Shown: one piece after another, positions 12,002 to 19,080 of the stretch | Layout: the number at the start of each line of letters is the position of its first letter | Numbering within the stretch: position 1 is the stretch's first letter | DNA from: a virus | Strand: one strand, 5' to 3' | DNA: 32,194 nt | IMG/VR virus record: IMGVR_UViG_3300025592_000044 | Location: 1-32,194 of that record | Made by a program: the position numbers and the translations under genes | Notes under the pieces: generated by a model | Database searches by the model: none | Seen by the model: the letters and a program-made list of their open reading frames with translations, nothing else | Told to the model about the DNA's origin: nothing

Positions 12002-13573
12002 TTAAGTCTCTAAGACGGCGAAGTTTGTTGTGATCAAGACTCCCGCTACTGACGCAGCGTTCTGTAATGCACATCTGGTCACCTTGGCGGGGTCAATAAT
12101 TCCCGCCTCGAAAAAATCAACCAACTCTCCAGTCGCAAAGTTCATACCAATTTTGGGATCGTTTATGCTTTCTAATCTCTCCAAAACCATAATTGGATCA
12201 AGTCCAGAGTTTTCGGACATCTTTACAATCGGAGCTAAGATTGCACTCTTGACTATGCCAACACCCATCTTTTGTTCTTCGTTGTCGGTCTCAACTTCTA
12301 ACTCTCTGGCAATCGAAAATAATGTTATGCCCCCACCTGGGACTACCCCTTCAAGCTGGGCAGACCGAACTGCTTCTAGGGCATCCTCGATACGGTGTTT
12401 CTTCTCAATCATTTCGACTTCAGTGTGGGCACCTACATTGATTACAGCGATGCCTGATGCTAGGCGGGTTATTCTCTCTTGGATGCGCTGACACTCATCG
12501 ATCGATTCTTCTTGCTTGATATCTTCTTTCAAATTCTCAATCCGCTCGTCCACTTTGCTAGCGGTGCCGTGACCGCCAACGATTGTGGTGTACCCAAGGC
12601 CAATCTCAATGGAGTGGGCGCTGCCGAAGTCAACAAGAGAAGGCGACGAAAGATCGTCACCCTCGGATTTTCTGAAATATTTCGCACCTGTCGCGAGAGA
12701 TAGGTCGCTCATAATATTTCGCCTAGTCTCCCCGTACCTAGGTGCCTTGATCGCAGCCACTTTCATAGAACCGCGAATCGTGTTCATTATCAAAGCGGCG
12801 AGGGCTTGTCCTTCAATTTCGTCCGCGACAATAATGAATGGCCTGCCTTCTCTAGCTGCGGTCTCAAGTGATGGTAAGATTTGCTCTACTCGCTCAAGTT
12901 TAGAATCCGTTATCAAAAAAACCGGGTCTTCATAGCTTGCAACCTTCCTTCTTTCGTCTGTCACAAAAGCGCCGGCGGCATAGCCAGAATCGAATCTAAA
13001 ACCCTCAACAAGGTCCAGGGTCGTGTCAACAGACTTAGCCTCCTTGATCGTGATCGAACCGTTCTTTCCAACCTTGTCCACAGCCTCCGAGATCAACTCC
13101 CCGATAGTACTGTCATTGTTTGCTGAAAGGGACGCAATGTGAGCAATGTCAGCTTTACTGCTGATTGGTCTAGAGAGGTCCGCAAGTTTACCCACCACGG
13201 CTGCGACAGCTTTATCGATACCTCTTTTAAGCTCTGTGGCGTTAACCCTGTGGTCAAGCGCCTCGTCTGCAGAAAGAAATATCGCGCCAGCCAGTATGGT
13301 TGATGTGGTTGTGCCGTCCCCAGCCTCAATGTTGGTCCTTGCTGATGCCTCTTTTACGATCTGCGCAGCGACATCCATTACTGGGTCTTCCAAGTCCACG
13401 AACCTAGCGACGGTCACGCCGTCCTTGGTAATGAATGGCTTTTTACCCTTCTCCCTTATAATTACATTTCTACCCTTCGGGCCCAGGGTAGAACCGACGT
13501 TCTCTGATAGAATCTTGATGCCCTCTGATAATTTAGATCTTAACTCGCCTTCTGAACAGAAGTGTTTAGACAT
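12002..13573 (-). CDS. groEL: GroEL-type chaperonin (Cpn60)
   Basis: A complete 523-residue chaperonin that folds proteins in an ATP-driven double-ring cavity. Seen: TLGPKGRN (29-36), DGVTVA (51-56), GDGTTT (85-90), APRYGETRR (277-285), GAHTEVEMIEKKHRIEDALE (381-400) and GGG (413-415). D51, D86, D397 and D494 align with the catalytic and nucleotide-binding Asp residues of E. coli GroEL (D52, D87, D398, D495). The C-terminal GGM-repeat tail of bacterial GroEL is absent. It is far diverged from host-type GroEL and has no adjacent groES; a GroES-like gene lies 16 kb away. A TTGACA promoter precedes it. Phage GroELs are known from only a limited set of phages. Confidence 0.97.
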   Translation of the reverse strand: MSKHFCSEGELRSKLSEGIKILSENVGSTLGPKGRNVIIREKGKKPFITKDGVTVARFVDLEDPVMDVAAQIVKEASARTNIEAGDGTTTSTILAGAIFLSADEALDHRVNATELKRGIDKAVAAVVGKLADLSRPISSKADIAHIASLSANNDSTIGELISEAVDKVGKNGSITIKEAKSVDTTLDLVEGFRFDSGYAAGAFVTDERRKVASYEDPVFLITDSKLERVEQILPSLETAAREGRPFIIVADEIEGQALAALIMNTIRGSMKVAAIKAPRYGETRRNIMSDLSLATGAKYFRKSEGDDLSSPSLVDFGSAHSIEIGLGYTTIVGGHGTASKVDERIENLKEDIKQEESIDECQRIQERITRLASGIAVINVGAHTEVEMIEKKHRIEDALEAVRSAQLEGVVPGGGITLFSIARELEVETDNEEQKMGVGIVKSAILAPIVKMSENSGLDPIMVLERLESINDPKIGMNFATGELVDFFEAGIIDPAKVTRCALQNAASVAGVLITTNFAVLET

Positions 13574-13602
13574 GAATACCTCGCTTTCTTTTATTCTACT
13601 AT

Positions 13603-13630
13603 AATATAATGTATCTTATCTTATTGTCAA
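13603..13630 (-). promoter_or_regulatory. Sigma-70-type promoter for groEL
   Basis: Minus strand TTGACA (13625-13630) is followed by TATATT (13603-13608, spacing 16) or TATTAT (13601-13606, spacing 18). The RNA would start near 13596, leaving a short leader with a GAGGT site before ATG 13573. No CIRCE-type inverted repeat or heat-shock sigma-32 site is visible. Confidence 0.75.
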
Positions 13631-14556
13631 GAGTCTTGTTGAATCTTTTCTGCTGCACGACTGGTGGCATCCGCCTTGTCTTTGGTTTTAGCAGCTTTTT
13701 CCTTGGTTCTATCGTCGTGGCCATAGGCCAACTGATCTGCTGAGTTTACCAGGTCTCTAAGCTGCGTAAACAGTTGCTTGAACCTAGTATCCAGTAGTTC
13801 AAATATCTGCTTGGTGCGCGGAACAACCGAGCCCAACTCCAGTTCATAACTCGGCGTCGAAGAAACGGACGTCAAAGGAACAGAAAATCTTTCCGATTGA
13901 TTCGAAGGAGTCGGAGTTACGAACCCAGACTCCTTCCAACTTTGAGCTACTTCGAGGTTGACATCGAACTCATAAAAGCTAATTTTCTTCCCAGGATATT
14001 TTTGAGCTACGATATATTTTACATTAGGGTTTCTCAAGAGGTTCGTATAAGACCCCACTATCTTAGACCCTGGTTTTATGAACTTGACGGAGACTCCTTG
14101 TGATCCAAATTTTATGTCAACAACGTCCTTTGAAACACCTGAGTCTATTACTTCTCCGTCGAACAGTCTTGCTAGAAATTGCTCAAATGTGTAGCCTCTG
14201 GAAGAGGCTCTTGTTGCGCTCTCTGGGCCTAGGATGTTGTAAATTGTTCTAAGGATCTCTGCCCTTGATACAGCTTCAGTGGTTGAGGAAGGCTCCTCTA
14301 AGATGAATTGATTCATTTTCTGTACGAAGCTTCTAAGGTTCTGTATCGATCCAGGATTGATGTTCTGTACCGCCAACTCAAATCTTTTTAAACTTCTAGG
14401 TTTTAGTGCGTCAGAACTCAAAGTCATCCAGTTCGGATCAAAGACTATCGGCTCGTAGACTATAGAGTTCTGTTCGTCGCTCTCGTTAACTTCACTAGGG
14501 TGATTCAGAGCCTCCCTTATCAAACCCGACAACATCTCAATATAATCACTAGACAT
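13627..14556 (-). CDS. Possible PD-(D/E)XK-fold protein with head-targeting-like N-terminus
   Basis: A 309-residue protein. Residues 121-159 read GYTFEQFLARLF, then DVVD (144-147), then VSVKF (155-159), followed by a KYIVAQKYPGKKISFYEFDV region. An E-helix, an Asp strand and an SxK strand are the order of PD-(D/E)XK nucleases (E125, D144 or D147, S156/K158), though the canonical ExK is replaced. The first 26 residues form an amphipathic helix with IRE-A and VNE-S sites like T4 prohead cleavage points. The C-terminus is Lys/Ala-rich and helical. Nuclease activity is only a possibility. Confidence 0.55.
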   Translation of the reverse strand: MSSDYIEMLSGLIREALNHPSEVNESDEQNSIVYEPIVFDPNWMTLSSDALKPRSLKRFELAVQNINPGSIQNLRSFVQKMNQFILEEPSSTTEAVSRAEILRTIYNILGPESATRASSRGYTFEQFLARLFDGEVIDSGVSKDVVDIKFGSQGVSVKFIKPGSKIVGSYTNLLRNPNVKYIVAQKYPGKKISFYEFDVNLEVAQSWKESGFVTPTPSNQSERFSVPLTSVSSTPSYELELGSVVPRTKQIFELLDTRFKQLFTQLRDLVNSADQLAYGHDDRTKEKAAKTKDKADATSRAAEKIQQDS

Positions 14557-14576
14557 AATAAACCTCCTTATACAAA

Positions 14577-14584
14577 GTAAGTAG
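14577..14584 (-). promoter_or_regulatory. CTACTTAC motif (candidate phage promoter element)
   Basis: Coding strand GATACTACTTACTTTGTATA lies 20 nt before the 14556 gene start, followed by an AAGGAGG site. It shares TACTACTTA and the AGGAGGTTTA layout with the copy before the endolysin gene, so the two leaders look related. Confidence 0.4.
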
Positions 14585-14586
14585 TA

Positions 14587-15252
14587 TCAAATAATCTCAT
14601 CTGCAATGCCAAATTCAACTGCCTGTTCTGCTGATAAGTAAACATCCACCTGCCGACGAATCATCTTTTTTAATCTTTTAACAGTCAAGTTTGTTTCTGC
14701 GGCAAGGCAAGAGATATACTTCTCTTGAATCCACTTAATCTCTTCGATCTCGTTCTCCATCGTAGTCAGGGTGCCGCCAAAGCCGCCAGCTACGCCGTGG
14801 ATCATGACCCTGCAGTTTGCGCCAATCTTTCGCTTACCCTTGGTTCCTGCGGCCAGTAAGAGCACACCTGCGGACATTACCTTGCCCATACCAATCGTGT
14901 TGATGTCGCAAACCTCTTTAGTCATTCTCATCGTATCGTAAACCGAAAACATATCCGTTGCCGAGCCGCCAAACGTAGAAATAACCAAAGAGACGGGCTT
15001 TGAGATTCCGATCACTTCAGAGTCTGGGTTGTCAGGGTCCTTAAGTTCGTACGTAACAGCAGTGTCCTTGAAGTAAAATAAAGCCGAGACAGCCTCCGCA
15101 CAAACCTTCTCAGTAATATCTGAATAAAGGTTGATCGTTCTAATCTCATCTGCTCTGTTGCCGGCGCCGTCTATGTTGTTGACAATGACAATTTGCTTAC
15201 TTAGATCTGTTTCTTTGTCTTTCTTTTTATTTTTTGCGAGTTTTTCTAGCAT
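14587..15252 (-). CDS. ClpP-like serine protease
   Basis: A 221-residue protein of the ClpP/crotonase fold. The Ser nucleophile is S127 in GKVMSAGVLLLAAG, the His is H152 in VMIHGVAGGFGGT, and the Asp is probably D203 in RRQVDVYLSAEQAVEFGIAD; the order and spacing fit ClpP. I chose ATG 15252, with AAGGAG 10 nt upstream; ATG 15273 lacks such a site. The N-terminal 20 residues are Lys-rich. Phage ClpP-like enzymes can either act with host ClpX/ClpA or process head proteins; its place beside a scaffold-like gene and proteins with cleavage-like N-termini favours the second, but does not prove it. Confidence 0.9.
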   Translation of the reverse strand: MLEKLAKNKKKDKETDLSKQIVIVNNIDGAGNRADEIRTINLYSDITEKVCAEAVSALFYFKDTAVTYELKDPDNPDSEVIGISKPVSLVISTFGGSATDMFSVYDTMRMTKEVCDINTIGMGKVMSAGVLLLAAGTKGKRKIGANCRVMIHGVAGGFGGTLTTMENEIEEIKWIQEKYISCLAAETNLTVKRLKKMIRRQVDVYLSAEQAVEFGIADEII

Positions 15253-15532
15253 TGAAAACTTTCTCCTTACCATTCTTTTTAATCTCTACCACTTTACAGT
15301 CCAAGCTTTTTGCAAACTTGTACCAGTCTTCTCTCTCCTTAAAAAGTCTGGAGAAGATTCTAATATAATCTTTTGTCCTGGGCGAGAAGCCCTCTCCTGA
15401 CGGCATCCAATGTGAAGCATCCTTGAAGATCTCATTGACCTCTTTCAAGGTTTTTGATCGCACCTGCACTTTATATGTGTGTTTCGGAGTCGCTTCATCG
15501 AATATTTCCCAAGCTACAACTTCTATAGACAT
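15227..15532 (-). CDS. Hypothetical protein
   Basis: A 101-residue alpha/beta protein starting MSIEVVAWEIFDEATPKHTY with an AGGATTAGGAA site. The N-terminal strands (VEVVAWEIF, YKVQVRSKTL) are followed by helices with SHWMPSGEGFSPRT in between and a very basic end (FNARKTRKK). No family recognised. It overlaps the ClpP-like gene start. Confidence 0.65.
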   Translation of the reverse strand: MSIEVVAWEIFDEATPKHTYKVQVRSKTLKEVNEIFKDASHWMPSGEGFSPRTKDYIRIFSRLFKEREDWYKFAKSLDCKVVEIKKNGKEKVFNARKTRKK

Positions 15533-15535
15533 TTC

Positions 15536-15931
15536 CTAATCCTTTCTTAAATTAGTTTTTTCTAAGCTGTTTTTAAGCTCCCTTAGTCTAGCATCCGGTG
15601 TGGTCTTTGTCAAGTACCTCAAGGGCCTAAAATACCTCTTCGGGATCGCAACAACGAACTTAGCAAGAATCAAGGTTTTCCACTGCCTTTTGAACAACGC
15701 ATCGTCTCTACACAGTCTGTTGATTTCTTTTTCGTCTGTTGAGGTGTTCTCTAGCCAGCTACGTCGTTTGTTTAGGGCATTGTTGAGGTCGACGTCGACT
15801 GCGTCGCAAATGAGAAGGAGACAATCATAAACTTCCTGCAAGATGACCCTAGATGTTGATATGCCGAGCACGGTAGATAGGATCTTGTGCAGCAAGGCCC
15901 CCAGGAAAAACCACAATGCATTCTCTAACAT
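15536..15931 (-). CDS. Membrane-anchored phage hypothetical protein
   Basis: A 131-residue protein with an N-terminal hydrophobic helix (ALWFFLGALLHKILSTVLGI) and a long soluble helical part ending PKRYFRPLRYLTKTTPDARL. I recall the opening MLEN(A/V)LWFFLGALL from many marine T4-like phages, always unassigned. The anchor may keep it at the inner membrane during head assembly, an inference only. Confidence 0.7.
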   Translation of the reverse strand: MLENALWFFLGALLHKILSTVLGISTSRVILQEVYDCLLLICDAVDVDLNNALNKRRSWLENTSTDEKEINRLCRDDALFKRQWKTLILAKFVVAIPKRYFRPLRYLTKTTPDARLRELKNSLEKTNLRKD

Positions 15932-15964
15932 ATCAGAATCTCTTCTTTTTGTTTCGGGTGCGCT

Positions 15965-16711
15965 CTACTTGGTAAGCTTCCTGACGAGAGCTTCTTTAAC
16001 AAGCCTCTTGGCTACCTTCGCAGTGATGCTCTCGATCATTTCTTCGAGTGCTTCTTCGTTAAATTCAGTGGGTTCCTCATCCATCCCCATTTCCGGCTCG
16101 TCATCAAGTAGACCCGCTTCTTCGTCCTCGATCTCCGCTTCCGGGTCCATTTCGTCTCCGGCGGTTGCTCCGTCAGCGGCTGACAAGATTTGGTCGATGA
16201 CACCTCTTGCTGTTCTAAGAGCCTCAACATCTGACTCCGGGACGCTGACTTCCGCGTCGACCTCAGCGCCGTCCAAGTCTCCTCCGTCGAGTGATGGCTC
16301 ATCTGCTGGTGCATCTTCAGGTGCTGCATCCATCGGACCCATATCATCTTCTTCTTCAATTTGTTCTTCAAGGTCGTCATCCCTTTTCATCTTGGCCATT
16401 TCTTCCATTGGCTCTTCTTCTTTGGAAGCAGTCTCTTCGAGATGCTCAAAGTCTTCCTTGTAGGCGGCGTACTGCTTTTGAAAATATGCATCATCAAATT
16501 TCATTCTCTTGTTCTCTGATTTGAAGAAACCTGGCTTTTGGTCGTCAGGTAATCCTTCTCCGATTGCTCTGACGAGTTTCATACGGTTCGCTTCGTTGTT
16601 TTCCACCTCTTCCTCTTGAATGTAAAAGGGAGATTCGTTAATTGGTCGTAGTCCAGCCAATTTCCAAAATCTTCTAACTGTAGCTTCGTTTAGGTTCTTT
16701 TTATTGCTCAT
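15965..16711 (-). CDS. Acidic scaffold/core-like protein with head-processing-like sites
   Basis: A 248-residue, strongly acidic protein; residues 90-225 are almost entirely Glu/Asp/Ala/Ser-rich (for example EEQIEEEDDMGPMD). It ends with a basic amphipathic helix (ITAKVAKRLVKEALVRKLTK). The N-terminus contains LNE-A (residues 7-10) and INE-S (28-31), both fitting the T4 prohead-protease rule (L/I)xE. Low complexity, acidity and a basic terminal helix are typical of phage scaffold or prohead-core proteins; this is an inference. AGGAG precedes ATG. A CTATTTAC motif lies 56 nt upstream. Confidence 0.72.
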   Translation of the reverse strand: MSNKKNLNEATVRRFWKLAGLRPINESPFYIQEEEVENNEANRMKLVRAIGEGLPDDQKPGFFKSENKRMKFDDAYFQKQYAAYKEDFEHLEETASKEEEPMEEMAKMKRDDDLEEQIEEEDDMGPMDAAPEDAPADEPSLDGGDLDGAEVDAEVSVPESDVEALRTARGVIDQILSAADGATAGDEMDPEAEIEDEEAGLLDDEPEMGMDEEPTEFNEEALEEMIESITAKVAKRLVKEALVRKLTK

Positions 16712-16766
16712 TGTGGTTTTCTCCTGGTTTTTTCAATAAAAGATTGATGTAATAGTCTTGCACAAG

Positions 16767-16774
16767 GTAAATAG
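16767..16774 (-). promoter_or_regulatory. CTATTTAC motif (candidate phage promoter element)
   Basis: Coding strand TATGACTATTTACCTTGTGC in the 73-bp gap upstream of the acidic scaffold-like gene. The distance to the ATG is longer than for the other copies. Confidence 0.35.
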
Positions 16775-16784
16775 TCATAAATAA

Positions 16785-17039
16785 TCAAAAAACTCCTGTT
16801 TTGTTGTCTCGTATCGTCTTAGATAGTTTTTTTAATGCTATCTTTTCTATCTGCCTGACTCTGACAAAGCTCAAACCAACTCGCTTTGCCGTCTCATGCA
16901 AAGTTAACCCCTTCTCGTTATTGTCGTCGATCGTGATCAAGCAGCAATTCAGATCGTCTTCATAGTCTATCCATTTTCTACACTCGCTGTTCTGGCAAGG
17001 CGTGTTTGTTTGTTTGCAGGATTCTGCACATTCTTTCAT
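16785..17039 (-). CDS. Sigma-70 region 4-like HTH protein with Cys-rich N-terminus
   Basis: An 84-residue protein. Residues 44-74 (LTLHETAKRVGLSFVRVRQI, then EKIALKKL) match the -35-binding helix-turn-helix of sigma region 4, including RVRQIE. The N-terminal half has Cys at CAESC, PCQNSEC and LNCC, which could bind zinc. There is no region 2, so it cannot act as a complete sigma factor; it may remodel host RNA polymerase or act as a small activator. Its ATG overlaps the upstream stop (ATGA). Confidence 0.82.
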   Translation of the reverse strand: MKECAESCKQTNTPCQNSECRKWIDYEDDLNCCLITIDDNNEKGLTLHETAKRVGLSFVRVRQIEKIALKKLSKTIRDNKTGVF

Positions 17040-17365
17040 ATATCTGAAAACTCCTCCGCTATTAAATCAAAAATCTCATCAGACTCTTCGTCTGTCAGCT
17101 TAAAAAGAGCTTTGTTGAACTTGCCCCGCTCATAGATCGAATGAGACTTGTCTATTTTGGCTTTCCCTTGTCTTGCCAGGTTTCTCTTAACGTCAAGAAA
17201 AAACTCCACAATTCTAGGGTCCTTCTCAATGTATCCCGTCACGATGCTTTGGAAGAACTGTAACTGTGTTAGGCCGTCATACCTCAGTCTTATTTTGAGG
17301 TCTGCGTGACGTTTATCTGTATCAGCAAAGACAACTTTCTTTAAGTTCTTTCCATATTCAGGCAT
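17036..17365 (-). CDS. Ribbon-helix-helix-like phage protein
   Basis: A 109-residue protein with KVVFADTDKRHADLKIRL then YDGLTQLQFFQSIVTGYIEKD, an arrangement of strand-helix-helix like ribbon-helix-helix DNA-binding proteins. I recall the MPxxGKNLKKVVFADTDKRHADL opening from several environmental phages. It is coupled to the sigma-like gene (ATGA) and directly follows the IMPDH/GMPR gene. A regulatory role is possible but unproven. Confidence 0.7.
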   Translation of the reverse strand: MPEYGKNLKKVVFADTDKRHADLKIRLRYDGLTQLQFFQSIVTGYIEKDPRIVEFFLDVKRNLARQGKAKIDKSHSIYERGKFNKALFKLTDEESDEIFDLIAEEFSDI

Positions 17366-18369
17366 TATTTACCAACCCTACTGAGTATGTGTGTGTTGCT
17401 CTCCATCTGCCCAGCAGAAGTTTGGGCGATGAACTGGGCTTTTGCTTGTAATTCTGTGATGTTTCTAGCTCCAGAGTAGGACAATCCAGACTTTATGTTC
17501 CTTGTCAAATTGTCCAGTATCTCAATCACGCAACCTTTGTATGGTATAGTTGTCGAAATACCCTCCAGCGATCTCGCTTCGCCCCTCCAGTCCTTCTGGG
17601 CCTCCACGCTGGCCATCCCCCTGTATACCTTGTATTTCTTGCCGGCGGTGGATTGAAACACCTCACCGGGACTCTGCTCCGTGCCGGCGAGCATCGAGCC
17701 AAGCATAACAAAGTCGGCACCGGCAGCCAAGGCCTTCACTATGTCTCCCGCAGTCTTGACACCTCCATCGGCGATGATTGGAGCACCATCCACATCCCTG
17801 CAGTTCAAGACAGATTGGAAGGTCGGGACACCGTGCCCTGTCTGTATCCTCGTAGAACAAATAGACCCACCGCCGATGCCTATGCGAACTGCGTCCGCGC
17901 CCCACTCGGAGAGATCCTTATACCCCTCCGGTGTGGCCACGTTACCAGCAATAAGTGTAAGGCCAGAGCCGTATTTATCTTTGATAGCCTTTAGGGCCCT
18001 CTCGACTAAGACGTGGTGACCGTGAGCGACGTCCAGACAAAAGGTCGTCGTGCCGGTTTCGCCATTAAGAAACTCGATCCTATTCATGAAATCGCCTGTG
18101 ACGCCAACTGCAGCGGCTGCAAAGCTCGGTGTCATTCTTGATTGCTCAACCTCGTCACAGTACCTGTGTGTGATTGCAAGGTTGCCAAGTTCTCCAAAGA
18201 TCAAAGACATTTGCAGCCCCGTAACCGTATCCATCGGGCTAGATACTATCGGACTAGCATACATCTTACCAGCTAAGTCCCTAGACAAATCGACCTCCGA
18301 GCGGGACTCGATGTCGCTATATTTGGGGGCTAATAGCACGTCATCAAAACTATGCACCTGATTTTTCAT
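17365..18369 (-). CDS. IMP dehydrogenase/GMP reductase family enzyme (CBS-less)
   Basis: Interconverts IMP with XMP (IMPDH) or GMP with IMP (GMP reductase), controlling guanine nucleotides. A TIM-barrel of 334 residues with SFDDVLLAPKYSDIESRS (7-24), AGNVATPEGY (141-150), the catalytic loop GIGGGSICSTRIQTGHG (164-180, Cys171), ADGGVKTAGDI (200-210), GSMLAGTEQSPGE (224-236) and YRGMAS (249-254). It has no CBS-domain insert. The choice between the two activities is not decidable by eye. GAGGAG precedes the ATG. It sits with dUTPase and other nucleotide genes. Confidence 0.92.
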   Translation of the reverse strand: MKNQVHSFDDVLLAPKYSDIESRSEVDLSRDLAGKMYASPIVSSPMDTVTGLQMSLIFGELGNLAITHRYCDEVEQSRMTPSFAAAAVGVTGDFMNRIEFLNGETGTTTFCLDVAHGHHVLVERALKAIKDKYGSGLTLIAGNVATPEGYKDLSEWGADAVRIGIGGGSICSTRIQTGHGVPTFQSVLNCRDVDGAPIIADGGVKTAGDIVKALAAGADFVMLGSMLAGTEQSPGEVFQSTAGKKYKVYRGMASVEAQKDWRGEARSLEGISTTIPYKGCVIEILDNLTRNIKSGLSYSGARNITELQAKAQFIAQTSAGQMESNTHILSRVGK

Positions 18370-18622
18370 TAATCTCCTCCGCCAAGTCGTTCAAGAACTT
18401 TTTAGCACCCTCCCAGCAAGTCGGACAATATAAGTTCACCTTCCCCTCGTTCTCTCTGACCGTGACACTCCAAGAAGTTACGTGTTCCTTGCTTGTTTTA
18501 TCGTAAGGTTTGTCGCAAGACAGGCAACTATCAGGAATTTTTTCAAACAGACCCAGTGTCTTGGTCATCTGTTTTTCTGCTGTCTTCTTTTTATTTCTTC
18601 TTAGTTTTCTTGTCACGCTCAT
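18350..18622 (-). CDS. Zinc-ribbon phage protein
   Basis: A 90-residue protein with a Lys/Arg-rich start (KLRRNKKKTAEKQ), then CLSCDKPYDK (about 33-42) and LYCPTCWEGA (about 64-73). The two CxxC pairs 30 residues apart form a probable zinc ribbon. I recall this layout (xCLTCxxxFDK ... LYCPxCW) from marine phages, with no function known. The basic N-terminus suggests nucleic-acid binding. ATGA overlap with the dUTPase gene. Confidence 0.75.
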   Translation of the reverse strand: MSVTRKLRRNKKKTAEKQMTKTLGLFEKIPDSCLSCDKPYDKTSKEHVTSWSVTVRENEGKVNLYCPTCWEGAKKFLNDLAEEINEKSGA

Positions 18623-19080
18623 GAGCCTGTCGATCCAAGAGCGCCGTCGCCTCTAGATGTATTCTTACTGTATATATTGTCTTCGGTGACCTCCACCAAG
18701 GTCGGCCTACCTACATTTATAAACACGCCCTGTGCTATCTTGGTGCCAGGATTAACAATCTCAATGTCCTTGCCAACATTGTGAAGGTTAACAAAAATCT
18801 CGCCAGTATAGCCGTGATCGACAACGCAAGCGCCAACCAACAACTGTCTTTTATATGCCACACCGGATTTGTTCATAACCTGTAGCATATATTCTGGAGG
18901 TACCTCGACCTTAACTCCAGTGCTTAAAAGGGCTGTTCGCCCAGGGGCGAGGCAGACGGCGACGCCATCGATGGGGGCGAAAAAGAAGTCCATGCCCGCG
19001 TCCCCTTCGTGCGCTCGATCTGGCAGCTTTGCTGCTTCTCTCACCCTATAAACATTTACTGTATTTTTACCAACAGACAT
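18619..19080 (-). CDS. dut: dUTPase (dUTP diphosphatase)
   Basis: Hydrolyses dUTP to dUMP, lowering uracil in DNA and giving substrate for ThyX. All five trimeric-dUTPase motifs appear in order over 153 residues: AGMDFF, NKSGVAYK (RSG replaced by KSG), VVDHGYTGEI, GTKIAQGVF and the C-terminal SRGDGALGSTG. The ribosome site GAGGAG lies upstream. It overlaps the HAD gene upstream and feeds the thymidylate pathway with ThyX at 29 kb. Confidence 0.96.
   Translation of the reverse strand: MSVGKNTVNVYRVREAAKLPDRAHEGDAGMDFFFAPIDGVAVCLAPGRTALLSTGVKVEVPPEYMLQVMNKSGVAYKRQLLVGACVVDHGYTGEIFVNLHNVGKDIEIVNPGTKIAQGVFINVGRPTLVEVTEDNIYSKNTSRGDGALGSTGS

Noticed and set aside
12030-13604. Several plus-strand open frames opposite groEL
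   Set aside because: They are shadows of the long, well-conserved groEL frame, have no family features and no start signals.
13573-13630. CIRCE element or heat-shock promoter upstream of groEL
   Set aside because: No 9-bp inverted repeat of the CIRCE type and no sigma-32-like hexamers were found in the 53-bp gap, only a sigma-70-type site.
15843-16463. Long plus-strand open frame (206 codons), Ser-rich
   Set aside because: It lies antisense to the acidic scaffold-like gene; the Ser-rich product is simply the complement of its Glu/Asp/Ala codons. No plus-strand ribosome site or neighbouring plus-strand gene supports it.
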